From: CAYYWP01 sp050176585
GTDB taxonomy: Bacteria > Desulfobacterota > Binatia > HRBIN30 > CADEER01
Assembly (NCBI GenBank): GCA_050176585.1
Contig: JBFXHX010000072.1
Coordinates: forward strand, 1-13,910
DNA length: 13,910 nucleotides
Direction of reading: 5' to 3'
Below are positions 7,395-13,910 of the stretch, piece after piece. The notes below the pieces were generated by a model. The model saw only the letters and a program-made list of their open reading frames with translations. It was not told where the DNA came from and searched no databases. Within the stretch, counting starts at the first letter, position 1. Each line of letters opens with the position of its first letter. The position numbers were made by a program, and so were the translations under genes.

Positions 7395-7416
7395 CCGCGC
7401 GCCGCGCGGCACGCGG
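7395..7416 (-). terminator. GC-rich hairpin immediately after the prepilin peptidase stop
   Basis: The 22 bases directly after the TGA form a near-perfect palindrome. CCGCGTGCC pairs with GGCGCGCGG around a GCGC loop, giving nine pairs, one of them a T-G wobble. No T-run follows, so it is not a classical intrinsic terminator. Its place exactly behind a stop, and before a candidate promoter for the next operon, suggests a transcription boundary or 3' end stabiliser. Such hairpins also arise by chance in GC-rich DNA. Confidence 0.4.
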
Positions 7417-8187
7417 TCAGAGTCTCCCGGCGACACCCAGGTACCACTGGATGAGGGCGTCGCCCCAAAAGAGCGCGCACGTCGCGCCGATGGCGAGAAA
7501 AGGACCGAACGGAATGGCCATCTTCGTATCGCGCCCTCGAACCGCCATCACGAGCACCCCCACCACGGTACCGAGCAGGGACGCGAGCAGCAGCGTTACG
7601 AGAATGGCTTTCCAGCCGAGGAACGCGCCGATCATCGCCAGTAACTTGATGTCGCCACCGCCCATTCCCTCGCGGCCGGTCAGCCATTCGTACACCGCGG
7701 CCACGACCCACAGGATCCCGCCGCCCAGCAGGATGCCCGCCAGGGATGCCGACCAACTCGGCGCACCGAATAGCAGCGAGGCGGCAAAGCCGACGAACAT
7801 ACCGGGCAGCGTGATCGCGTCGGGGATGATCTGGTGGTCGAGGTCGATGAAGGTGATGGCGATCAGCGCCGCGAGGAACGCGAACATCAGTAGCGCGTAC
7901 GCCGTCGGACCGAACGTATAGACCACGGCGACGGCCGCGATGCCGGCGAGGATCTCCACGAATGGATACCGCCAGGCGATCCGGGTGCCGCAACTGCGAC
8001 AGCGCCGGGCGAGCACGATGTAGCTCAGAATGGGAATGTTGTCGTACGGCTTGATCGGCGCTTGGCAGTGTGGGCAGTGCGAGGCGGGGAACGCCAGCGA
8101 CTGGCCGCTCGGCAGGCGGTGAATGCAGACGTTCAGGAAGCTGCCCACCACGGCGCCGAAAACGAATGCGGCGATCAATAGCACCAT
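7417..8187 (-). CDS. pilD: Prepilin peptidase / N-methyltransferase PilD
   Basis: PilD cleaves the leader of type IV prepilins at the cytoplasmic face of the inner membrane and methylates the new N-terminus. This 256-residue protein starts with MVLLIAAFVFGAVVGSFLN, the family N-terminus. The zinc motif of two Cys-x-x-Cys pairs is at Cys38/Cys41 and Cys63/Cys66. The two aspartate motifs are FIDLDHQIIPD (113-123) and GMGGGDIK (174-181, Asp179). Several hydrophobic segments give the expected polytopic profile, and the length is typical. The ATG at 8187 has GGGGTG just upstream; in-frame sequence further up is arginine-rich and rejected. It would process the four minor pilins encoded next to it. 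Apparently a lone gene, since hairpin-bearing gaps flank it. Confidence 0.95.
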   Translation of the reverse strand: MVLLIAAFVFGAVVGSFLNVCIHRLPSGQSLAFPASHCPHCQAPIKPYDNIPILSYIVLARRCRSCGTRIAWRYPFVEILAGIAAVAVVYTFGPTAYALLMFAFLAALIAITFIDLDHQIIPDAITLPGMFVGFAASLLFGAPSWSASLAGILLGGGILWVVAAVYEWLTGREGMGGGDIKLLAMIGAFLGWKAILVTLLLASLLGTVVGVLVMAVRGRDTKMAIPFGPFLAIGATCALFWGDALIQWYLGVAGRL

Positions 8188-8253
8188 CGCACCCCGCCCA
8201 GACCAGGGGGTCAGACGTCGGCCCGACGGTTCGGCGCGATCACCGAGCCCGGC

Positions 8254-8278
8254 CGACCGCGCCCTGAAGGGCTGGTCG
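8254..8278. other. Hairpin in the gap upstream of pilD
   Basis: CGACC (8254..8258) pairs with GGTCG (8274..8278), and GCCC (8261..8264) pairs with GGGC (8269..8272) around a four-base loop; a small bulge separates the two stems. It lies 67 bases before the pilD start in a 256-base gap (8188..8443) with no credible gene. It may be a leader structure or chance. Confidence 0.25.
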
Positions 8279-8404
8279 CGCCGCGGCGGGGCGCGGGACG
8301 GACGGTGCGGTCCCCGCGCCATGCGGCGCCAGCGGCGCCGCCGAATCGCCCCCGGCACATGCGGCTCGGTGAAGGGCCTCTGTGTCGCATGGGGAGGTCA
8401 GTTA

Positions 8405-8432
8405 CGCGCTCGGCGAGTGCGGAGCAAGCGCG
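8405..8432 (-). terminator. Hairpin just after the ABC permease stop
   Basis: CGCGCTTG pairs with CGAGCGCG (eight pairs, one wobble) around a 12-base loop, 11 bases after the TAA of the permease. It sits where the upstream operon should end. There is no T-run, and the loop is large, so termination is only a suggestion. Confidence 0.25.
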
Positions 8433-8443
8433 AGTCAGCGGCC

Positions 8444-9214
8444 TTACACGAACTCGCGGCGGGAGAACAACCCGACGCTGAGCAGCAGCAGCACGCCCGC
8501 GTAGGCTACGGCGTACGCGATCAGGGCGGCGGCGTAGTCCAGTGTGGGCCACTGCCCGTACGTGATCTGGTCCGCGATGGCGAAGCGGTCGAGCCGCGGC
8601 AGCATCCAGTACAGCGCCCGGGCCATGGTGCGCACGCCCGGCGCGTGCTCGTCGCCGAGAAAATAGAGCAGGTAGCTCGAGGAACGCGCCGCGATGAACG
8701 TCGCGGCCGTGAACATCCCGGCCAGCGCCGGCGTGACGACGAGGGACGAGAAGAAGATCGCCACCGCGATCACGATCATGATCTCCAGCAGCGCGGCACC
8801 GCCCGCCAGGGCCAAGCCCCAGTCGATGCCACCCGTGTACCAGCCGAGCGCGCAGACCAGCCCCGCCGACATGGCGCCCACGATGAGCGTCAGCGTGGCG
8901 AGCAGGCCGAGAAATTTACCCACCACGAATTGCCAGCGCGCCACCGGCTTCGACAGGATGTTGAAGATCGTCTTCTTGCCGAGCTCTTGGTGCAGGAGGT
9001 TCACGCCGAGCACGATCGCGATGATCACGCCGAACAGCGACACGCTCATCAAGCTGAAGTCCTTCATGAACTTGATGTGATCCCCGATCGACGCGGCGCC
9101 GAAGATCGCCGCCACGCCCACCATCAGCACCGCGAAGAACAGAATCGAGTACAGGACGCGGTTGCGAATCGCCTCGCGCGCAGTGTTCAGCGCGATCGCC
9201 AGAACCTTGCTCAT
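8444..9214 (-). CDS. ABC-2 type transporter permease, PilI-like
   Basis: This is a 256-residue integral membrane protein. About six hydrophobic segments are seen, near residues 22-40, 54-74, 102-125, 134-158, 162-178 and 228-250. The loop HQELGKKTIFNILSKPVARW (75-94) is characteristic of ABC-2 permeases of the NosY type, as is the C-terminal GLFSRREF. The ATG at 9214 overlaps the TMTC stop as ATGA and has a strong GAGGGGG site eight bases upstream. A longer in-frame reading to 9859 is antisense-like filler within the neighbouring gene. It pairs with the ATPase two genes upstream. With PilD next, the order matches pilH-pilI-pilD of Myxococcus xanthus, where this ABC system is needed for type IV pili. 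The exported substrate is unknown. Confidence 0.85.
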   Translation of the reverse strand: MSKVLAIALNTAREAIRNRVLYSILFFAVLMVGVAAIFGAASIGDHIKFMKDFSLMSVSLFGVIIAIVLGVNLLHQELGKKTIFNILSKPVARWQFVVGKFLGLLATLTLIVGAMSAGLVCALGWYTGGIDWGLALAGGAALLEIMIVIAVAIFFSSLVVTPALAGMFTAATFIAARSSSYLLYFLGDEHAPGVRTMARALYWMLPRLDRFAIADQITYGQWPTLDYAAALIAYAVAYAGVLLLLSVGLFSRREFV

Positions 9215-10929
9215 CGGAGTGCCCCCTCGATCTCTTCGCGCACGGCCGTAACGAGCGCCCGCGTGTTTGCGTCGGGAGCGGGTGCGCTGTGGTCGAGCTG
9301 CTCGAGCGCCGCCCTGGCGCCCCACCGATCGCCCTGCGCCAGGCGTGCCGCGGCGAGGTTCACCAGCAGCAGCGGGTTGCCGGGTTCGATCGCCAATCCC
9401 GTGGTGAACGCGGCCTCGGCGGCGGTGTACTCGCGGCGGCGTTCGTGGACCAACCCGAGTTGGAGGTGCGCGGAACAGAGCTGCCAATCGCGATGCAGCG
9501 CAGTGTGGTACCAGTACACTGCGCCGGCATCGTCGCCGCGTAATGCGTGAATGTGTCCGATGCCGAAAGCGGCGGCGGCGTAGTCCGGGTAGATCCGCAG
9601 CGTCTCGCGGTAGTGCGCCAGCGCTTCGTCGAGGCGCCCGGCGCGCTGCAGGGCCACGGCGAGGTTGTGGTGCACCTTGCTGCTGTTCGGCGCGCCCTCG
9701 ACCGCCGCGCTGAACAGCGCGAGGTCGTCCCGCCAATCCGCGTTCCGCACCCAGGTGCGGACGGCGAAGGCGAATGTCGCGATAACCACCGCCGCCACCG
9801 CGGCCATAGGCCGGCGGCGCAGCGCCGCGGCGAAGAGCCAGCCGGCTGCGAGACACCACCCGGCCGAGGGCAAGTACAGCAGGCGTTCCGCTTTGATCGT
9901 GCCGATCGGAAACAGCACGTTCGCGGTGAGCGCGAGCGGAATGCTCGCGAACGCCGCGGCGAGTGCCAGGGCCGGCGCATGCCGCACGGCCGCGGCAACC
10001 CCGGCGCCGGCCGCCAGCAGCACGGCGGCGGCGAGCAGCAGGCGGCCGTCAAATGGCGAAGTCACGATCGGGATCTGATTGTAGGAGTAATCCGCGACGA
10101 GGTTGATCGGCAGGAAGAGCAGCGAGCAGTACTCGTACAACACGACCAGCGCGGTGCCGATCCGCGGCCAAGCGGGGACATGTGCGAGCGGGTTGTCGAC
10201 GAACGGCGGGGGATAGGGCCAACCGAGCGCGCCTACCACCATCCAGCGCAGCGGCAGGTAGGCGAGGCCGACCACTGCGAACGGCGCGGTCGCGCGCAGC
10301 ACCCGGCGGACCGAGCGCCGCGGGTCGATCCACCACGCGACCGCGGCCGCAAGCGCAATAGCGGTGAAGGCGCTCTCCTTCGCGAGCAGTGCCAGCGCGA
10401 AACTGCCGACACCGAAGGCGCTCCACCGCCGGCTCGACTGCCGCACCGCGCGCACCTGCGCGAACAGCGCGATGAAGACGAGCAGGGCGGCCAGGAGCTC
10501 GGCCCGGCCGACCATGCTGGTGACCGCCTCGGTGTGAACCGGATGGACGGCGAACAGCGCCGCGGCGGCCGAAGCCGCCGGCAGCGAGCCGAGCAGCTCG
10601 AGGACCAGCGCGAATAGGGCGAGGCACACCAGCACGTGCAGCCCGAGGTTCACCACGTGATAGCCGAATGGGTCTGGGCTGACGCGGTGGTTGGCGGCAT
10701 ACGTCAGCATGGTGAGCGGACGGTACACGGCGCCGAGCGCGTATACCGAGGTGAGCAGCGCTGTCGGCGCGCCCTGCGTCACGCTGGGATTGTCGCGGAC
10801 CACGATGGCGTCGTCGAAGACGAAGTCGCCGTGCAGGCCGTTCAGGTATGGGAGGGCGGCGAGCAGCGCGATCGCGGCACCGCACCACGCGCGGTGCGGC
10901 GCGGCTGGGAAGCTCCGCGGGGCGGTCAT
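9211..10929 (-). CDS. TMTC-like membrane protein with TPR repeats (second of a tandem pair)
   Basis: This is a 572-residue protein. The first 390 residues are multi-pass membrane, with the GT-C-like first-loop acidic pair FDD (38-40, Asp39/Asp40). The blocks VYRPLTMLTY (68-77), LFAVHPVHTEAV (125-136), GRAELLA (141-147), AKESAF (183-188) and IKAERLLYLPS (345-355) are typical of the TMTC/DUF1736 family. Residues about 415-545 hold three to four TPR units, such as HNLAVALQRAGRLDEALAHY. In animals TMTC proteins are O-mannosyltransferases that use a dolichyl-phosphate sugar. By analogy this could transfer a sugar from a polyprenyl carrier to a periplasmic protein, pilin being the obvious candidate; that is inference. 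It overlaps both neighbours by ATGA. It is close along its whole length to the preceding gene, so the pair arose by duplication. Confidence 0.85.
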   Translation of the reverse strand: MTAPRSFPAAPHRAWCGAAIALLAALPYLNGLHGDFVFDDAIVVRDNPSVTQGAPTALLTSVYALGAVYRPLTMLTYAANHRVSPDPFGYHVVNLGLHVLVCLALFALVLELLGSLPAASAAAALFAVHPVHTEAVTSMVGRAELLAALLVFIALFAQVRAVRQSSRRWSAFGVGSFALALLAKESAFTAIALAAAVAWWIDPRRSVRRVLRATAPFAVVGLAYLPLRWMVVGALGWPYPPPFVDNPLAHVPAWPRIGTALVVLYEYCSLLFLPINLVADYSYNQIPIVTSPFDGRLLLAAAVLLAAGAGVAAAVRHAPALALAAAFASIPLALTANVLFPIGTIKAERLLYLPSAGWCLAAGWLFAAALRRRPMAAVAAVVIATFAFAVRTWVRNADWRDDLALFSAAVEGAPNSSKVHHNLAVALQRAGRLDEALAHYRETLRIYPDYAAAAFGIGHIHALRGDDAGAVYWYHTALHRDWQLCSAHLQLGLVHERRREYTAAEAAFTTGLAIEPGNPLLLVNLAAARLAQGDRWGARAALEQLDHSAPAPDANTRALVTAVREEIEGALR

Positions 10930-12773
10930 GAGGTGGGCGCATTCACCGCGGGCGCCGGCGGAGATTCCGCAATGGTTGAATGGCGCCAGGCCGGCCGCTC
11001 GGCATCGAGCAGACTCGCGGCGACGATTTGGTCGCGCACCCCGGCGTCGCTGGCGCCGTCGGCCGCGATCCCGGCGAGGATCAGGCGCGACTCGTCCAAT
11101 TGGCCTTGCAGGCGCAGCGCCAGGCTGAGGCCGAGCAGCAAGCGCGCGTTCGTCGGCTCGAAAGCCAAGCCTGTGCGAAAGGCCGCTTCGGCGGCGCCGT
11201 ATTCCGCTCGGCGGAAGCGAATGGAGCCGATGTTGAGGTGCGCTTTCGCGAGCGCCCAGCTCGATTCGCTGGCGCGCCCGTACCAGTACAGCGCGGCGGC
11301 ATCCTGCCGCTTCCGCTCATAGATGGTGCCGAGCACGAACATGGCATCGGCCGAATCCGGATAGATTCGCAGCGCTTGGCGTGCGTGCAGCATCGCGTCA
11401 TCCAGCCGACCGGCCGCGTCGTACGCGATCGCCAGGTTGTATTGGGCTTTGGCGTTCTGCGGCGCGTGCTGAACTGCCGCGGCAAACAACGCCAGGTTGT
11501 TCTGCCAGTCCGGGTTCCGCAACCAGGTGCGCGCCGCGAAGGCCCCGGTCAGTGCGAGCACGACGCACGCGGTCGCCATCCGATGCCGGCGCCACCCGGC
11601 CGCGGTGAACCAGCCAGCGGCGAGACACCAACCGACCGACGGGAGGTAGAGCAGGCGCTCGGCCTTGATGGTGCCGATGGGGAACAGCAGGTTCGCAGTG
11701 AGCGTCAGGGGGATCGCGGTGAACGCCGCGGCCATGAGCAGCGCCGGGACGCGCCGCGCGACGGCGGCGCAGGCGACCGCCAGACTTGCGAACACAAAAA
11801 TGGCGAGGAGCAGGCGGCCGTCGAGTGGCGACGTGACGAGCGGAATGGAGTCGTAGGAGTAATCGGCCACCAAGCGCAGCGGCACGAACAGCTGGGAACA
11901 GTACTCGGACAGCACGACCAGCGCGGTTCCGGCCCGCACCAACGCGGGCGCGTGTGCGAGCGGGTTGTCGATGAACGGTGGTGGATATGGCCAGGTGAGC
12001 GAACCGACGACGGCCACGCGCAACGGCAGGTACAGCAGCCCGACCGCGGCGAACGGCACCATTCCGGCGAGCGCGCGGCCCGGCGAGCGCTGGGGGTCCA
12101 CCCACCATGCGACTGCCGCCGCAAGGCCGATACCCGTGAACGCGCTCTCCTTCGCCAACAGCGCCCCGGCGAACGCGACCACCGCCACCGCGAGCCAGAG
12201 CCGGCGCGCTCCGCGGCTGGCGCGGACCAGGGCGAGCAGCGCGACGAGCAGCAGCAGCGCCGCCAACAGCTCGGCGCGGCCGACGATGTTGTTCACCGCC
12301 TCCGTGTGGATCGGATGGACGGCGAACAGCGCGCCGGCCGCTAATGCGGCCACGCGCGAGTGGAAGAGCGCCAGCGCCAGCCCCAGCACGGCAGCGGAGG
12401 TCAATGCATGTAGCGTGACATTGACGAGATGGAACCCGAACGGCTCGGGGCTGACGCGGTAATTGACGCTGTACGACAGCATGGTGAGGGGCCGGTACAC
12501 CGCGCCCAGCGCATAGACCGCGCTCAGCAGCTCAGCCGGCGCGCCGCGGGTCACCATTGGGTTGTCGCGCACGACGACGGGGTCGTCGAACGTGAAATCG
12601 TTGCCGAGGCTGTTCAGGTATGGGACCACGGCCAAGCAGAGCGTGGCCAGGAACGCCGCGACCACGCAAAGACGCTCGTGGCGGCCGGCGGGCGTCGGCG
12701 ATTGGCGTGTGCCGCCTTCCGGCTGCGCGAGCGACAGGGCTGGTTCAGTCGACGTCGCTCGCGTGACCGACAT
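10926..12773 (-). CDS. TMTC-like membrane protein with TPR repeats (first of a tandem pair)
   Basis: This 615-residue paralogue of the following gene has the same blocks: FDD (62-64), VYRPLTML (92-99), LFAVHPIHTEAV (149-160), GRAELLA (165-171), AKESAF (207-212), and IKAERLLYLPS (369-379). About 400 residues of membrane-spanning sequence are followed by TPRs (about 440-570) such as YNLAIAYDAAGRLDDAMLHARQAL. It has an extra 30-residue polar N-terminus before the first membrane helix and a Pro/Ala-rich tail after the TPRs. The ATG at 12773 overlaps the ATPase gene by 29 bases; a further upstream in-frame ATG would lie deep in that gene. Its stop overlaps the next start as ATGA. The two proteins keep the same acidic pair, so both may be active. 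A scaffold role for the TPRs is also possible. Confidence 0.85.
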   Translation of the reverse strand: MSVTRATSTEPALSLAQPEGGTRQSPTPAGRHERLCVVAAFLATLCLAVVPYLNSLGNDFTFDDPVVVRDNPMVTRGAPAELLSAVYALGAVYRPLTMLSYSVNYRVSPEPFGFHLVNVTLHALTSAAVLGLALALFHSRVAALAAGALFAVHPIHTEAVNNIVGRAELLAALLLLVALLALVRASRGARRLWLAVAVVAFAGALLAKESAFTGIGLAAAVAWWVDPQRSPGRALAGMVPFAAVGLLYLPLRVAVVGSLTWPYPPPFIDNPLAHAPALVRAGTALVVLSEYCSQLFVPLRLVADYSYDSIPLVTSPLDGRLLLAIFVFASLAVACAAVARRVPALLMAAAFTAIPLTLTANLLFPIGTIKAERLLYLPSVGWCLAAGWFTAAGWRRHRMATACVVLALTGAFAARTWLRNPDWQNNLALFAAAVQHAPQNAKAQYNLAIAYDAAGRLDDAMLHARQALRIYPDSADAMFVLGTIYERKRQDAAALYWYGRASESSWALAKAHLNIGSIRFRRAEYGAAEAAFRTGLAFEPTNARLLLGLSLALRLQGQLDESRLILAGIAADGASDAGVRDQIVAASLLDAERPAWRHSTIAESPPAPAVNAPTS

Positions 12774-13776
12774 GGGCGAGAAATCGCTCTTCGAGCGACG
12801 GATGCACGGGCAGCAGACTTTCGATGCTCGCGCCGGCACCCCGGACCAGATCGAGCGCCGGTCCAACCGCCTGCGAACCCGGCAGTCGCACCCGCCACCC
12901 GCCGCCGTGCGCAAGCGCGGGCGCTCCGCTCAAGCGCTCGAGGGCCGCGAGCACGTCCGAGCGAACGGCGGACACGCTGAGCTGGTACATCGCCGTCTCC
13001 CGAGGCGCGCGGACGTCGATCACCTCGCGCAGCCGTCCACCGGCGAGTATCGCCACGCGTTCACACAGCGCTTCGGCATCCGGGAGGATATGCGACGAGA
13101 ACACCACCGTGGTGCCCTCGGCGTGCAACCCGCGGATCAGCTCGCGCATGCGATGCCGGCCCGTCGGGTCGAGGCCGGACATGGGCTCATCGAGGATCAG
13201 CAAGCGCGGCCGGTTGAGAATGGCCTGCGCGATACCGACGCGCTGCACCGTGCCTTTCGAGAGCGACCGCAACGCGGCTCGGCGTTTGTGGCCGAGCTGG
13301 ACGAGCTCGATCACCTCTTCGACCCGCCGGCGCCCGCTCGTACCGGTGAGGCCGTAGAGGCGAGCATAGAGCGTCAGCGTCTCGACTACCGTCAGATAGT
13401 CATAGAAGTACGGTTGCTCGGGCAGGAATCCGATGGCGGCGCGCTCGGCGACGCCCAGTCGCCGCCCGTCGAAGCGCACCTCTCCGCTGGTCGGCCGGAG
13501 TAATCCGAGCAGGCATTTGAAGGTGGTCGTCTTGCCAGCGCCGTTCGGGCCGATGAGCCCGAAGAGCTCGCCCGTGTGCACGACGAGATCGAGCTGGTCC
13601 AGCGCGCGGAAGCGCCGCATGGTCCAGTTGTGGCGAAAGTCCTTGGTGAGCGCGCGCAGCTCCAGGAGGGCGGTTTCCGTAGCGGCGCTTCGCAGGACGG
13701 CCGGCGGCGTGTCGGCTTGCGGCGCGGCGGCCGCGGGCGGTTCCTCGGTCCCGAACGGGGATGCGCAAGCGGTCAT
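12745..13776 (-). CDS. ABC transporter ATP-binding protein, PilH-like
   Basis: This 343-residue ATPase has every nucleotide-binding motif: Walker A GPNGAGKTT (76-84), Q-loop Gln121, signature LSKGTVQR (172-179), Walker B LLILDEP (192-198, Glu197) and switch His229. The signature is LSKG rather than LSGG, which is frequent in ABC-2 drug/Nos/pilus-type exporters. An Ala/Pro-rich 35-residue N-terminus precedes the domain, and about 75 residues of accessory domain follow (265-343). It is the expected partner of the permease at 8444..9214, although two TMTC genes separate them. The ATG overlaps the upstream stop as ATGA, with a weak GGTGAGA site. Assigning it to pilus biogenesis rests on the PilH-PilI-PilD order, not on the protein itself; the substrate is unknown. 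Confidence 0.9.
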   Translation of the reverse strand: MTACASPFGTEEPPAAAAPQADTPPAVLRSAATETALLELRALTKDFRHNWTMRRFRALDQLDLVVHTGELFGLIGPNGAGKTTTFKCLLGLLRPTSGEVRFDGRRLGVAERAAIGFLPEQPYFYDYLTVVETLTLYARLYGLTGTSGRRRVEEVIELVQLGHKRRAALRSLSKGTVQRVGIAQAILNRPRLLILDEPMSGLDPTGRHRMRELIRGLHAEGTTVVFSSHILPDAEALCERVAILAGGRLREVIDVRAPRETAMYQLSVSAVRSDVLAALERLSGAPALAHGGGWRVRLPGSQAVGPALDLVRGAGASIESLLPVHPSLEERFLAHVGHASDVD

Positions 13777-13910
13777 GGATCTCTCACCGATTGTCCATGC
13801 AACGCCCGCTCGCGGATCTTGCTCTGATGTAACGTCGACGGTCTGCGACCCGTGCTGGATCGCGCGCGCCCGCTCGTCGCATCCAGCTCGTAGTGCCCGC
13901 CGAAGGGGTC
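13773..13910 (-). CDS. C-terminal end of an unidentified protein running in from the right edge
   Basis: An open frame enters from the window edge and runs 45 residues to a TGA that overlaps the ATPase start by four bases (ATGA), the same junction used elsewhere in this operon. It begins DPFGGHYELD and continues as a basic, polar tail (SGRARSSTGRR...). The region also has the only stop-free minus frame leading to this overlap. The family is not clear. By position it could be a PilG-like or TPR-type pilus accessory protein, but this is a guess from context. Confidence 0.55.
   Translation of the reverse strand, partial: DPFGGHYELDATSGRARSSTGRRPSTLHQSKIRERALHGQSVRDP

Noticed and set aside
8188..8358. 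In-frame N-terminal extension of PilD
   Set aside because: It is Arg/Pro-rich and unlike any peptidase N-terminus; the ATG at 8187 gives the canonical start with a nearby GGGGTG.
8399..8431. TTGCTC and TAACTG with a 17-base spacer as a pilD promoter
   Set aside because: Only three and two consensus bases match, and it overlaps the hairpin after the permease; not better than chance.
8123..9550. Plus-strand open frame of 475 codons opposite pilD, the gap and the permease
   Set aside because: The composition is Arg/His/Gln-rich with no domain, and it is antisense to three well-supported genes.
9547..12344. Plus-strand open frames opposite the two TMTC genes (356 and 454 codons)
   Set aside because: They resemble each other only because the genes beneath are paralogues; they have no motifs of their own.
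1..13910. CRISPR arrays, tRNA or rRNA genes, insertion sequences, phage genes
   Set aside because: No repeat-spacer pattern, cloverleaf, transposase or terminal inverted repeat pair was seen.

Overview
The window is very GC-rich, and every gene I can support lies on the minus strand, so transcription runs from high to low coordinates. The gene content and order point to a deltaproteobacterial-type organism (Myxococcota, Desulfobacterota or Binatota-like), probably known only from environmental DNA. The evidence is an ABC ATPase / ABC permease / prepilin peptidase order that recalls pilH-pilI-pilD of Myxococcus xanthus, plus an alkyl-DHAP (ether lipid) pathway of the kind known from myxobacteria. 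The lineage is inferred; there is no rRNA or other marker here.

Region 1 (13910 down to 8444) is one tightly packed run. It holds the C-terminal end of an unidentified protein, an ABC transporter ATPase (PilH-like), two tandem paralogous TMTC-type membrane proteins (multi-pass GT-C-like N-terminal half, TPR C-terminal half), and an ABC-2 permease (PilI-like). Most junctions are 4-base ATGA stop/start overlaps, so the genes are probably translationally coupled. The TMTC pair sits between the two halves of the ABC transporter.

Region 2 (8187 to 4799) is type IV pilus machinery. Prepilin peptidase PilD stands alone between two gaps that contain hairpins. It is followed by four overlapping minor pilin genes: FimT/GspH-like, PilV-like, PilW-like and a large PilX/GspK-like subunit. 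No PilY1 adhesin and no major pilin are present in the window.

Region 3 (4769 to 187) is a two-gene ether-lipid module. The first gene is an alkylglycerone-phosphate synthase (AGPS) strikingly similar to the animal peroxisomal enzyme. It overlaps by GTGA with a 907-residue protein that fuses a fatty acyl-CoA reductase (FAR1-like) to a DHAP/glycerol-3-phosphate acyltransferase (GNPAT/PlsB-like). Together they would supply the fatty alcohol, the acyl-DHAP acceptor and the ether-forming step. A consensus -35 box and a perfect 9-bp inverted repeat lie at the AGPS start.

Beyond a 139-base gap, the first residues of a probable response regulator run off the left edge. The most interesting points are the FAR-GNPAT fusion paired with AGPS, and the TMTC pair embedded in a pilus-associated ABC transporter.
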